DNA of 64,000 nt from Drosophila pseudoobscura (GCF_009870125.1 NC_046683.1:11160001-11224000); one strand, 5' to 3'. Shown: positions 14,294 to 27,109, counted from the stretch's first letter. Made by a program: numbers and translations. Notes: generated from the letters alone by a model not told the origin.

Positions 14294-15729
14294 TCACGCA
14301 TCCTGCTCATAGTTTTCGGTCTTCATATCGTTAAGACCCAACTGCTCATTGTCGTCGAAGGAGCGATCATATCTCTCCACAATTAGTTTGTCATCCGCCT
14401 CTGTATCATCATCGCTCAGCGATTGTACATAGGTATTGCCAGCCGGATCCTCCAGCACCAATGTGAGGACCTTTTCCAGTTTCATGACGGCATCGAATGT
14501 CTCAAGAAATGTATCCATTTTCGATTTTGTTTTGTCATCGGCCGAGTCATGGAAGAACGTGCCGTCCAACTGGTCGCGCATGGCCACCAGTAGACCCTCG
14601 ATGGTGGTGAAGCGTCCACAGAGGGCATGGGGTCCCACCTCCAGATCAAGTTCGGGTATCGAAAGACTGCACGTCTCGGACTTGAGCACATCTCGCGAGA
14701 GATCGTCCTTTGAGGAAATGCTAACCTTGAAGCGCACACCTTGCTTCTCGACACCGCCTCCCGACTTCACCTCGTTCGTCTTGTGGCCGCAGCTGCCGCA
14801 AACCGTGGCCATGATGACCACTTCCTTGAAGTGGGGTATCTCAGTCAGCTTCATGTTCGTCTCGCACGGCGCCTGGCAGTTGGGACAGTTAGTGGCAAAC
14901 TGCAGAACTTCGCCCTGCAGATTATCGATGGGCCACTCGTCCTCGGCGATGGGCTGCAGCAGATGATCATCGTGATTTTGCTCGTAAAGACCTGGTGGGG
15001 AGAAGATGTGGGAGTTATCCACGAGAACGCTGAGGGCATTGCGACAGACAATCCCACCTAACACTTACCCAGTTGTTCGTTTTGCTGCTTGGACCGAGTG
15101 AAGAACGCTGTCTTTAGCTGTGGATCTGTGGCTGGTGCCACAATGTTCTCAATGAAGCTGTTACCGGAAATGTCCTCCAGCAGCAGTCGAAAGGGTTTCT
15201 TCATTTCCTTGAGCTGCTTTAGTCGGTCGATGTAGTTATCAATAGATGCTGCCTCGGTGGGATGGTCGATGCGGCGCTTCTCCTGGTCCTGCGACAATCC
15301 GGCAATGGTGCGCTCGATGATCCCCTCCACCGTGGTCACCTCACCCTTCTGCGATTGCACTGGAATCTCCAGATCCACCTCAGGTATTTTGATACTGGAG
15401 TTGTCCGACCGCACCACCCGGCGATTAAGATCGGCTGCCGTCTTTGCCTCCAGCTCGATGCGTATGCCCGACTTTTGGATCTCGGATGCGGACTGCATCT
15501 CATTGTTCGAGTAGCCGCAACTGTCGCATTTAAAGGACATGATCACCACCTCGCGAAAGAAGGGAATTTTGGTGGGCAGTACTCGGGTGATGCCATTCTT
15601 AAAGCAGCTCATGCAGGCCGACTCAATCTCGACAACTTCCTCCGTCTGATCGGCATTTATTTCCCGGAAAATCGCCTCCGGACGAACCTCGGCCACGCTG
15701 GCATTCTTCGCAGTGCCCACCGTTGACAT
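14294..15729 (-). CDS. Zpr1: ZPR1 zinc-finger protein (eEF1A chaperone)
   Basis: Two exons, 15729-15069 and 14991-14294 (GTAAGT donor, CCACCAG acceptor, phase 1), give 452 residues. The start at 15729 (MSTVGTAKN) is preferred over the longer frame upstream, which runs into the promoter DRE. The protein is the typical tandem of two ZPR1 modules. Finger 1 uses Cys39, Cys42, Cys68 and Cys71 (CMSC...CDSC) and finger 2 uses Cys256, Cys259, Cys285 and Cys288 (CPNC...CGSC). Each finger is followed by the double-psi-like domain with I-x-VPEVDLEI/IPELDLEV signatures. Known roles: folding of newly made eEF1A, and nucleolar and SMN-linked functions. Complete, no anomalies. Confidence 0.96.
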
Positions 15730-15798
15730 TTTTATAAAAATAAAATATTTCTTCTGAATAATACAACGTGCCTCAACAACAACAATAAACAGTGGACT

Positions 15799-15806
15799 TA
15801 TCGATA
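15799..15806. promoter_or_regulatory. DRE upstream of Zpr1
   Basis: Perfect TATCGATA 70 bp before the chosen ATG, followed upstream by AAATATACCG words resembling core promoter Motif 6. This supports a start site close to 15.78 kb and hence the internal ATG at 15729. Confidence 0.65.
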
Positions 15807-15829
15807 AAATATACTGTCCGACCGAAACA

Positions 15830-17775
15830 TACCGTCTGACTTTAAAAATATACCGTAAATACACTGACGAGCTCAAGTTCCATTTTACATATTCATCAAT
15901 TTTCATATTCTGTCGAATATTCCCAGCTATATAGAATACTTAGCCATGCAAACATAATTTTATCAGGTTAATGAATCAATTTTCTACTTAACTGGCGTAT
16001 TTTAACCACTTGCTTTTATTGTATTTTGCGTAAAAAAAGGTTTTAGCGAAAAAGGTCAAACAAATGAAACGTAATAAAACGTACGAGAAAAATCGTTCCA
16101 ATTGCTCAATTTCTTTATTCCGTTGAACAATGCTGCCTAACTAAAACCTTAAGTTCTACCAACATAATTTTAGGCCATTAATGAATACATTTTCTACCTG
16201 ATTAAGTACTCTATTTTATTGTATAGTGTAGAAAACAAGGTTTAAACAAAAAAGGTCAACAAAAAAAAGTGGTAACGTAAGTGAGTATGGAATGTCACAT
16301 CAACCGGTGTTTGGGCACAGTTATACTCTATTTGGTTAATATAATATGAAGAAACTGTTTTAGAACGTAATTTGTTAAGATTTTATCTCAGATTGTTATG
16401 TTTTGGACATATTAATGCATATGATTAGGGTCTTGTAAATATATCTCGATCCCGATACCCATTCTTGGTGTCTGTAAGAAGACCAAAACCTTCAAAATAT
16501 CGTTAAAATACCTTCAAAACAGAAACTGACTAGTTTTGGCCTTTATTGGTGCATTAGATGACAAACATTTTCTCAGTTCTATAACATCCATTTCCCCAGG
16601 GTATGCAAAAGGTTGGTCAATCCGCGCAATGTTGTGGAACAATGCTTCTCGATTTCACGGCCAAGCAAAATAGTTCAACAAAAAAAGCAGTCGCAATGTT
16701 GCTGGTATTTGGAGACATGATGCGCGCATAGACCTTTGTATACCCTATGTTAATTTTATATAAAAATGAAACGTCATTTTTAAAGACCTTTTCTCTAATT
16801 GATATGTTTTAGACATATTCATGTATTTTATTAGTATCTTGTATATATTTATCTCGATCCTGATACCTACGGAGCCTGGGATGACAAACATTTTCTCAAT
16901 TATTTAATATCCTTTTCCCTAGGGTATGAAAATTAATGTTGCCGGGAATCATTGTTGTCAACCGGTTATTCACCAATAAATACTCGTTTATTATCTTCCG
17001 TCGAATGTTATTAGCTATATAGATCTCTCAGCTTTGCACAGATAATTTTATATGATTAATGAATCAATTTTGATCAAGATTAATTATTTTTAAGTACTTG
17101 AAAATCTTTTCTTTTGACAATAACACGGTTTCAACAAAAATGTTCAACAGTCGCAGTGCTGTGACGTCAATGTTGCTGGTATTTGTAGACTCATTTGTTG
17201 TCGACCAGGGTATGTGCGTTTGTATACCCTATTTCGTTATTATTATATTAAGATACTGTTTTCCATGCTGCTTTCCAACGTAATCAATAAAGACCTTGTG
17301 TAAGATTGCATTTTTAAGGCCTATTCATGCATTTGATTAGGTGTTTGTATATAAATCAATCAATCATGATCCCTGTAGCAATTCTTTGTCTCTGTAGAAG
17401 ACTACTAACTGCAAAATATCGTTTAAAACAAAGACTGACTAGTTTCTGCATCAATTAGAGCCTGGGATGACATATTTCCTTCACTGCCTTGATTTCACTT
17501 CCCCCAGGGTATGTAATCATGGAATTAGCAGCATGTTTGCATATGGAATGGGACTCATTTGTTGTGAACCGGGTATTGCCAAATTTATTTTCCGTCGAAT
17601 ATTTCAAGCTATTTAGAGCTCTCAGCTTTTCCCACTTAGCTTTATCCCATCGATGAATACATTTTCTAAATTTTTAACAACTTTAAATATTGTATTTTGA
17701 CTAAATCACGGTTCACAAGGTAATGTTGCCCGCAACATTGTGTATGGAATTAGTCTTATTGTTGTCAACCGGGTA
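15830..17775. repeat. Degenerate tandem AT-rich repeat block at the junction of two syntenic blocks
   Basis: The unit is about 0.5-0.6 kb. It contains in order: TTCCGTCGAATATT, GATGAATCAATTTTC, a TTGTATTTTG/AAGGTTT stretch, GTTGCTGGTATTTGTAGAC, a TGTTGTCAACCGGGTAT word, TGTATACCCTATTTCGTTA, GACATATTCATGCATTTGATTAG, CTCGATCCTGATACC and TTTCCCCAGGGTATG. Recognisable but diverged copies or parts start near 15840, 16110, 16670, 16985 and 17580, and another partial copy lies at 9.5-9.96 kb. There is no coding frame. It may be an old non-autonomous element or a decayed minisatellite. It fills the space between Zpr1 and yin. Confidence 0.6.
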
Positions 17776-17815
17776 AAAGAGGTCCTTACCCGATTCAAGT
17801 TCGGCTATCGATACT

Positions 17816-17823
17816 ATCGACTG
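17816..17823. promoter_or_regulatory. Orphan DRE between Zpr1 and yin
   Basis: Perfect TATCGATA followed by ACTATCGAC, then about 90 bp later a donor-like CACGTAAGTACG. This looks like a housekeeping promoter with a short first exon on the plus strand, but no downstream coding exon on that strand was found. The yin 3' exons lie there on the other strand. Confidence 0.4.
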
Positions 17824-18227
17824 GATGCGAGTGGTGCGCGCCAAATAGAAATTGTTTGAAAGTGAATGAGCGAAAAGGATGTTAATTCAATGTATCGGAA
17901 TAAATGATACACGTAAGTACGATTTGTGGGCGAAAAAAAAAAACCTGCGTATAGAAGTTTCTATACCCTTTCTCCTTAAATATAACATTATGATTCTCCT
18001 ATCTTTAAGTGCAAAATCTGATCCATTTTTGTTTGTATAGTACTTAATTCTCCGCGTGGGGGTGTCAAAAAGACAAGCGACATTTTCGCCTGCATAGTTC
18101 GTCAGTATGTATTAATGCATTTATTAAAATGTTCATTATTTTAGTAAGAATATTATTAGATTCCCAAAACTTCACTAACTTGAAACCTATAGAATAGTTT
18201 TATAAGGATGGCCACTACCAGCGACAC

Positions 18228-19573
18228 TCAGCGTCGTACTGCCTCTTGCTCGTCGTAGGGTATATAAAAGTATGCCATCACCATAAAAATGAGCATATCC
18301 ACGAACATGAGACCCGCGAAGAGGAAAAACTCGCTGGCCTGTGAATCGAAAAACTTTAGCTCCGCCACAACCACCACGATGATGTTGCCAAAGGCGACGG
18401 TCAGCAGCCAGCAGGCCTGCAGCACGGACTTCATGCTGGGTGGGGACTGGGCGTACGAGAACTCCAGTCCGGTGACGGAGAACATCACCTCGCCGAGGGT
18501 CATAACCACGTACTGTGGTACCAGCCAGAGGATGTTCATCGAGTTGGGTTCCGTGACCTCAAACATGCGGGAGACAAAGGTGTCCCGGCTCTGGGCTACG
18601 ATCAGCGCGTAGACGCCGCCGGCTCTCAAACTGACATTGGTCAGTGGCTGCTCCCCCACCTGTACATTGTAGTGTCCGGTCACCAGCTCGTAGAGGTCAT
18701 GGTTGCGGGCGGGCATGTCCAGGACCACGTTGCCACTGCCCTCTTCGGTCCACACCACACGTGTGGTAGCCAGCAAATTGGCCAGGGTCCGGACGAAGGA
18801 CTGCGACCGGTTGGACTTCTGCACGTCGTCTGCGTACCAGTGTTTGGTGATGGCGTGCGCCGGCCGCAGGAAGAGTGTGTGTGCAGTCGCCTCGTAAAGC
18901 TCCTGGGTGCCATCCTGCAGTTCTGTGCAGCCTGTGGAATATTGAATAGTGCGAGTACGTATTATTGATCGGCATCAATAAGAGTCACTCTGCTCTGACT
19001 TCCCCTTAAATCTGTTATTAAGTTCTCAATGACAACCAAACCTCTCTTTGCATTCAGAAAACCAACGATTCACTGAGATCCTTGTAAATAAGATCAAAGC
19101 GCATTTATGAAAAATACTTTACCACCTGTTCGCATACCTACTAAATAGATTCTTTTAAAGTTCAATATTCAATCCAGTGGTAAATATTTTTTATGATTTC
19201 CTAAGTTCCCACTCGAATATAGGCCATGCGATTTAAACTAGTGGATAATATATCTAGTATTCTATATTATATTCCTCCTCAAAATGATCGCTTCTTTGAT
19301 CTTTCGGTGGTCATCAAGCGGGTTATGTTAAAATTTCTTGGGACTCCTGGGGGGGGGGGGGGACTCACCTGTGGTAAGACTCTCGATGGTGTAGCTGAGC
19401 GTGAAGGTGCCGTTGCTGGTGGCAACGCTACCCGAGTAGTACATGTCAAGCCCCTGCAGCGTAAAGCTTTCGCGGGCCTTCAGATTGGTGCTGAAGCGGT
19501 AGGAGCAGTCGGGAATGCCGCTGAAGACCCGTAACTGGGTATTCCCGCTGCTGGGTATGACAGGGTAGGTTTG
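18228..19573 (-). CDS. yin: yin: alternative C-terminal exon set (distal)
   Basis: Two exons, 19573-19369 (starting QTYPVIPSSG) and 18931-18228, joined in phase 1 across a GTGAGT donor and CCACAG acceptor. The first has a phase-0 acceptor, exactly compatible with the end of yin exon 4 (…VELNLE). The segment is homologous to the proximal terminal exon: QTYP versus KTYP at the start, then a divergent extracellular domain, then nearly identical membrane segments (MNILWLVPQYVVMTLGEVMF; SVLQACWLLTVAFGN). It has no upstream transporter core of its own, so I interpret it as a mutually exclusive C-terminus giving a protein of about 778 residues. An alternative is a broken tandem gene copy. The extracellular loop, about 200 residues and poorly conserved between the two versions, is what would change. 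Confidence 0.75.
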
Positions 19574-20324
19574 CTGCAAAGTTCGAGACCAGTTCGTTGG
19601 GATAAAGAATCAATTTTTGAAGGGAACCTTCAGGCAAATAGTTTTAGCCCGGAACAATCATGAACTTTCTAACGGTAATCAACGGAACTAGTTCCATCAG
19701 AATCAGAACACTGCATTTCCCACTCGAAACCAGTGTCATATCCGGTAGTCATAGATGTATACTTATCTCCCTATTAAATACAAAAATTGTGGATCGTCGT
19801 TGTCGTCCGATATTCGAGCGATCGAGTGAAGCGAGGCTGCCAGGGCTACAGTGAGCTTGCTCCCTAGTATATATGTATGTATCCATATATTTATGTTGTG
19901 TACTAATTCACATATTAAATAGCTTCCCGTAATACATTTTCTTCGATGCATTTGTTAGATCAATGAAATATTTCATCCCATCTAAGTACAGCTAAATATC
20001 TGTGGTGCAGTATATACAGGTTATAGTTCAGATGCAATAAAATTAGATAGAACCACACATAAATATACACAGATACACAGACACAGGGGGTAGACAGCAG
20101 AGTACATAGGAAAGGCAAGAGGCGAGGGCTTTCTAACAGTTTTCTTTTTATTAGATTAACTAAATGAATGTCTTCTCATATGCAACAACAGCCCGACAGA
20201 GCTTCACTTACACTTAGATTGGAAATGGACACAGGCTATATGGATCGCATCGTAATCGTAATCGTAGGGATTGACATATACACATATACATATATAATAC
20301 ACAACACAGGAGCAGCAGGAGAGC

Positions 20325-23300
20325 CTACTCGCTGATGTCCTTGCCCTTGTTCTCGACACCATCCTCGAGGGGTGGAATCTCGGTCTTGGCATTGCCAGTC
20401 AGTGGCTGCACCTCGTCGTCCTTGTTAGGGTTGTTCGGCTGGTAGTAGTAGGCCATCACCATGAAGATCAACATGTCCACGAACATGAGGCCTGCGAACA
20501 GGAAGAACTCGCTGGCCTGTGAATCGAACAGCGCCGCCTCGGCTATGATCACCACGATGACGTTGCCAAAGGCGACGGTCAGCAGCCAGCAGGCCTGCAG
20601 CACGGACTTCATGCTGGGTGGCGCCTGGGCGTACGAGAACTCCAGTCCGGTGACGGAGAACATCACCTCGCCGAGGGTCATTACCACGTACTGTGGTATC
20701 AGCCAGAGGATGTTCATCGAGTTGGATTCCGTGATCTCGATCAGTTCGTAATCGTACGAATTGGCGCCGGTCTGTCTGACAAGCAGCGTGTACACTCCTC
20801 CGGCGTGGACTTCGACGAAGCCCAAGTGGTTATCATCGATGGACACGGCGTAGCTGGCGGAATAGACCCGTGTGAGCAGCGTCTCGTTGGCGTACTGCTC
20901 GTAGGCCACATCGCCATTTTTGGCGTTCTTCCAGACGATCGTGCTCTGAGGCGGCACATTTGCTATTGTCCGTACCAGCGGATGGCTCTCGGAGGGCTTG
21001 TCCACGAAGTCCTCCTCCCAGTAGATTTTCTGGGTAATATTTTGCGAGTTGATGAACAACGACCAGGCCTTCTTTTCAGCCAGCTGTTTAATTTCTGTGT
21101 CAAATGGGTCCTGGCAGTTGGGGTCCGTGCTGCTGATACTGTAGTCGAAATTCCAGGTGCCTTCCACATACAGGTCCTTGTTCGTGTACGCTCCCAGAGC
21201 GGGCACCTCAAAACTCTCGGCTCCAGCCAGGTTGCTGGTGAAACTCAAGGGACAGTTTTCGGTGTTAAAGACGCGCAGCTGGATGTTCTGGCTGTAGGGT
21301 AGGTCGGGATAGGTTTTCTAACAGCGACAACGAAGCGTGCAACGAAAGAGAAGGTGGAGAGAGCGGTGATAGATAGATAGAAGGTGTTGGTACAGGTGCA
21401 GGTGCAGGTGCCATAACAGAGATCGATCGGGGATCGCACTTACCTCCAGATTGAGCTCCACCACGCCGGATATGATGAAGGCGATGCCGGCAAGGATGCC
21501 GCCCATTGTCAGCTTCTGCAGCGGTCGCCGGATGCCCACGAGACTCAGGGCTGGATAGAAGGCCACGTCGTAGAGGGGTATGAAGACCAGGATGAGCAGA
21601 GGGTTCAGCACCTGCAGCTGGTCGGGCTTGATGTCCCAGGAGCCCATGTCGCCGTCCATGCGCGTGGCCTGGAAGGTCCAGCGTGAGCCCTGCTGGTCGA
21701 ACAGTGCCCAGAAGATGGGCAGCGGTATGTACAGGAAGAGGACCCGCATTAGCACCTTGACGTCGTCGATCAGATGGCGCTCGTACTTCTTGTCCGCGTA
21801 GTCCAGCCAGTGTTCCCTTGGGTTGGTCTTCTTCTCCTTGCACTTGGTGGTGATAGCCGTCCAGATGGTGCTGGAAACCAGAACCACCATGTTGCCCGCC
21901 GGGGGCTTCATCTTGTAGAGGGAGCGGCCCAGGACGAAGATCACAACCGAGACGATCATGAGGATGGCGGGCACGCCGAAGGCCAGTGGATAGCAGTTGA
22001 TGTCGTCGAAGCAGGATACATCTTCGCGCAGGATCGGGGTCACCGTCGTCGAGATCAGCGAACCAGCGTTGATCGAAAAGTAGAACAGAGAGAAGAACGA
22101 GGTAATCTGCTTGACCTGCTCTGGCACCTTGAACTGGTCCCCCCCGAAGGCCGACACGCACGGTTTTATTCCGCCCGAGCCCAGCGCAATCAGTGCCAGT
22201 CCGAGCATCGTAAACGTCTCCACGGGCAGGTTGAGCGGCCCGATGGCGCCCAGGGTCAGCAGCACCGATCCACAGATGTACACCATCGACAGGTACAGTA
22301 TCGTCTTAAACTTGCCCAGCCATGAGTCCGAGACGATGGCTCCGAATACGCACAGGAAGTACACGAACATGGTGAACACATGGAAGACGACTGTGGCCGT
22401 GTCCTCCGCATATCCCAGCTGACGGCTCAGGTACAGCACCAGCACAGCTGCAAAGAAGCACAATTATTGGTAGTACTAGTCGGCCGCATCTGCATGTGGA
22501 TCCTGGGGATCCTGGCAACTCACTTCGCATTCCGTAGTAGTTGAAGCGCTCACAAAACTCATTGCTGATGATGAAGAACACGGATTTGGGGTACGGAAGT
22601 TTCTGGGGGATGGGCAGAAAGAAAGGGGGGATTTTAAGAGGAACTGCGGGCGGGATAAGCAAGTAGCAAGGATTATCTTACCTTCACCTGTCCTTCGGCC
22701 TCGGCAACATTGCTGAAGTCCTTGTCCTCCTTCCATTCCTTGCCATTCTTCTCCGGCTGGGTTTCGCTTTCGGGCAACTTCTTGGCCTCTACCAGCGCCT
22801 TGCCATTGGTCTCAGCCTTGGACTCGGACACTGGCTCTGCGTCCGTGGGTGCTGCCGCAGTTTCAGCGTTTACCTCAATGGCAGGGACCTCGAGCGGAGC
22901 ATCGCTCGGGGTTGACTCGGTTGGGGGTGGGGTTGTGGGGGCAGCTTGGACTACAGGAGCCGCGGCTGGGGTAATTGTCTCACTGGGCTCAGCGGCTGGC
23001 AGTATTTCTGTGGAGGAAAAGGTATATTAATCAAGGGAGATCCGTTGACAACCATCAAGCGATCCCACCCAGGAGCGGCACGATCTCCGCTGCGGATTCC
23101 ATTCCAATTGTCTGCTTTGGCCAGCGAATCGCTACTGATCTTAGAGACTCAGGCTTCGTCAGAATTTCATCAGAATGGAAAAGACAGCCTTGTACTTGAC
23201 ACCCATCCAACAGATAAGAGATCTAGCAGGTCTATATTGGGAGTGCGTCCACCCTGGGGCGTGTGAATTCGGTGGCTTGGCATAAATTTTCCCGCATTAG

Positions 23301-26300
23301 ATGCAGAGCCATAAAAACCATAGCCCCTCATTGCCACAGACACTGAGCACAGCCGTGGCAGATAACGCGACTGATAGCTCTCTCATCGCTCACCTGGACT
23401 ACGGCTTTCCACGCCATAATCGCCTCGCCTCGTCTCGTCTCGCCTCGAGCCCAATGACGCTCTAGTTGATCCGCATGTTGATGATACTGGCTCCCCCAAT
23501 GGACATACACATGTCCATGTAAATACAAGCGGGCACTTGCCCATCCATCTACAGATAACCAGATGCGACTGCCCCAAATCCCACTGTGCACCGAGCAGTG
23601 GGCAGCCAGGAAGAGTCTGGTCTGATAATGAGCCTGCCCTTATCGATGGAGTTACGAGTGCTATTCAGCCCAGATCAATAATCATAATATCGAGTGTTTT
23701 TTAGTAGGAAATTCTTTCATTTACCAGTCGGTAAGGAAATTCCAAAAATATCCAAACAGACGGAAATGACTGAATGAATTTTATTAGGTCTGCGTCTGGA
23801 ATTGAACGGCAGCATGGGGCTAATCCCTGTGGCACATCGATCGATGCTTTATCAGCATTTACGACTGCCATTAGAGGCATCAATAAACCATCGAAACAAT
23901 GCTGTACGCCCCACAACACACTACTCGAACCCCGACAGTGATCCAACATCCATTAACATAAAATTACTTATCGTTTAGAGTCCGCTGCGGTGGTTGTTTG
24001 AAGTCGAGCGGGAATTCGGGCAGGCACGCATGCCAATCATGCCTGCTCCTCGAGTACTCTCAGCCTCGGCTCTCGGCCAGACAATTCATTCAGACTCGTA
24101 GTCGTATCTAAATGCCACATACAAGTATATGTACGTGTTTGGCGAGTAATTTGGATGTGTGTCAATGCCACCGTTGGGACACCACGGCTAGTGTGCATCT
24201 CACAGGAGTTTATGGAGTTATAGACCTCCCCCCCAAAAAAGAAGAAAAGAAAGGGATTTAGTAAGAGAGACTCGGAGCTGTAACGCTCTTCAAATTGCAT
24301 TTAAATTCCAGCGGCATGGGGTCACTATTTTTGAAGGTCACTCTACTGCGGATCCAGCTCTGCTCAACGTCGAACCGTAATCGAAAATCCCATGATTAAC
24401 ACTAGAAATTGTTTTTTCGAACATTTGTCCACTTATCTGAAAAACATTTCAGATGTTTCCTGAATGGGAAATGTTATCGCTACAGTGCGGATGCACCCAA
24501 ATCCCATATCCCAAATCCCAGACACACAAATCTTTCTCAGAGCGTACGTGCATGCCTGGAGTCAATTGACTGGCCTGGCGGATGGCTGACATGGAATGTG
24601 GAATGAGGATATATGTACATGCATAAGGCATATGTACATACACTGCGTATCGGTACTACCATCGTTGTTATCGCTCCTGCTATCACTCCGGCCGTAGTTC
24701 TTGCTATTGTTTGCCGATTGGCCGGCGTAGCGGTTGTAAATTTAGCAGCGCCACGGAATGAGTTGCGTACAATCGCCATAGAGCCATAGAGCCATAGAAC
24801 CAAAGATCCAAAGAACCATAGAACAGCTCTGCGGCGGCTGTTCTTATCCACTTGTTTGTCATGTATCGGAGCGATTGCAACTGATTTACAAGCGATTAGG
24901 CCATCAGTTGTTTGTTCGGGTTTATGGCCCGGCCCGGCCCGGCCTGGCAGTAGGCGATAGGGGGCCCGGGACGGGCAGGTAGCAACCTGATATCGAGCCA
25001 ATTTTAATTACAATGTTCGAGTGTTTTTCAGTTTGCTCTTCCCGGAATGTGTGATTGAAGCTGGCGGTCGCAAGCGGGGGATGTGGCAATATCTATCAAA
25101 GCAACGGTGTCGGTATCGGTTAGATATGGCAGCCAATATTCGGTAGCGTAACGCTGATTGTCTTGTTGCTGGCCCCGACATATATGTACAATTACCGACC
25201 AGCCACCTAGCTAGTAGCTACGTTGGCCAGGTTCTGCGCTGAGCAACTGATGACACAATCTTCAGACCACTCAGCACCAGCCTAGTCGGCTCACTAATTG
25301 GGCCGAAGGCAGTAAGATAAAATAGCGAAAACAAAGCCAGCATCCATTGGTTTAAGCAAACTCCGTGCATTACACACAACTCCCACAATTCCCGGCGATT
25401 TGTCAGCAATTGCTTGTCGGAGGGGAATTCCACGCTAAATCGCAGTCGCAGTCATCGCACACCCGCCTCGACGACACATCGCGACATTTAGGAATATGCA
25501 AATGATGTTAGCCCGATTTGTAGGCTGGCATTGAAGTGCAAGCGCACTAGCCCAAGCACCACTATCGGACTGAATATAATTATACGCTATATATATGTAC
25601 ATACGAATATTTATTCGTTATATATCCACCACAAAACGGGGTTGCGCCAATGCCAAACGGGGAGAGGCAGGCATGTGCCGATTGACCAATTTTGGCAACT
25701 CTTTTTTGGGCCCAATCAGTGACTGACAGTAAAAGCACGACTGGGCCAAGTCGGAGGAGGGGAGTAGCTTTCGGATTTCGGTACTTCAGGCTACTCTACC
25801 GGACCGATTAGATTTTGTAGGCCTGCACACAGGGCCCACAGTTCTGGGGAAAGGCTGAAGAGCGCCCGTCTGCAGTTTGCCACTAATACCGATTCAAGTG
25901 TTGACAGATAAATATAATCGTACACTGTACACTGTATAGGTAATCTTTATGGCTCTGCTCGTTACTCAACGGCCTACATAAGTACGGGCCTCCAGGTGGG
26001 AGGCTATCACAGGGGGGGCCTCAGCGGTTCTTAGCTCTGATAGTGGAGAGCTTCGTACTCTGAGTACTAGGATGAAGTGGACATAGGGGCTGATCAAGCC
26101 TTTTCGGAGTAATTTCTAGAGTCAACAGTGTTCAAGAAGGGATTTCATTTTATTTATTAACAGACAGAACCCCATAAATTCTGGTACTCTTTAATTCCAC
26201 ATCGATTCATGCAATAATTGCTAAGTATTTCCATTGAAATCCACCCATTATTCCAGGCATCAGCCAATGAAATCTTAACCAAAAATCCGGAGACCTCACT

Positions 26301-26396
26301 TGAATCGGAAACCATATAATTACGAGTGTGCAATGCACATGTATAATTATGGACATTTATAGAATAATTAACAATACCATTTTCCTTATCCGTCAT
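20325..26396 (-). CDS. yin: yin, proton-coupled oligopeptide transporter (POT/SLC15 family), proximal isoform
   Basis: Predicted exons: 26396-26378 (MTDKEN), 23007-22682, 22602-22524, 22447-21444 and 21317-20325, all phase-consistent, about 806 residues. The N-terminal ~110 residues are acidic and low complexity. Then comes the POT core: NEFCERFNYYGMR holds the ExxER proton-coupling motif of TM1; GGIKPCVSAFGGDQF and FFSLFYFSINAGS are the family signature; FWALFDQQGSRWTFQATRMDG follows. After TM9 a large extracellular domain precedes TM10-12 (MNILWLIPQYVVMTLGE; SVLQACWLLTVAFGN). This is the PepT1/PepT2 layout for import of di- and tripeptides. The tail is acidic. The core exons are certain. 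The first coding exon is inferred from phase and a weak donor (GTATTG) and could be wrong. Confidence 0.85.
23008..26377 (-). other. Intron 1 of yin (3.4 kb)
   Basis: Large inferred intron between the 19-base first coding exon and exon 2. AT-rich, with assorted short open frames that show no family features. Around 23440 and 24935 there are small CTCGCCTCGTCT and GGCCCGGCCCGG runs. No RNA gene or mobile element recognised. Regulatory content is likely but cannot be assigned by eye. Confidence 0.4.
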
Positions 26397-26848
26397 GTTG
26401 GTGCTGCTAGTGCTGGGGATTCCGCTGGAGTTCGCTTTGCATCCGTTACGCGTCACTTGAAATCGAATAGAAATACTTGTATTTATTTGTTATTTATGTA
26501 CATATACTCGTACTCGCGTATTTTATAGTGTTGCATGTACATTAGATATAAACTCGCGCTTTCTTTATTTTTTGATTCAATCAAGAACACGAGAAAAAGC
26601 GACTCGCAAGACGTGCTTCATAAAAGTACATATATGACATCCTTTGCCCGAAATATTTCAGAGTTCAATTATCACACAAAGCGGTCAGAATGAACAACAA
26701 TAAAAAAAAGGTAGCAAAATGTGCATAAATTTTGTTTTTACAACAAGAAAGTGTGTGTGTTTTCTCTGGGCTGAGTTTTTTTTGTCTCTTTAGGTTTACG
26801 TATTGTACATTTATCGTATTGCCTTGCCCGCTCCGCACTGTAACTCAC

Positions 26849-26979
26849 ATTAAAACATTGAGCTAAATATACAACAACTGCAAAAAAAACGGGCACAAAC
26901 AAAAGCTGCGGTGCAGTGCGATCGATGTGGTGGTGGCACGGTCCAAGTCCGTAAGCGACGATCAACAGACTCTGACTGA
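26849..26979 (-). promoter_or_regulatory. yin: Candidate yin promoter and leader exon (Inr + DPE)
   Basis: On the minus strand an initiator TCAGTC at 26979-26974 has GGACTT at +28 to +33, close to the DPE consensus. The leader would end at a good donor (TTTTAAT/GTGAGT, last exon base 26849). It would join an acceptor at 26456 (GATTTCAAG) before the exon with ATG 26396. Inferred from motif spacing only. Confidence 0.45.
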
Positions 26980-27077
26980 TGCCGACTGCTTGCAAGCTTT
27001 GCTAAGAAGCCGTTAACTGTTGCGCTGCTTTGCTTGGCTCTGTCCGCTGCCCGCTGCGACTGCGCGCGTGCTGGTGC

Positions 27078-27109
<32 letters not shown>

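Noticed and set aside
26157-26456. 99-codon minus-strand frame beginning at 26456
   Set aside because: The first codon is GTG, not ATG, and the frame after the proposed donor is not protein-like. Only the short ATG exon 26396-26378 was kept, as a yin exon.
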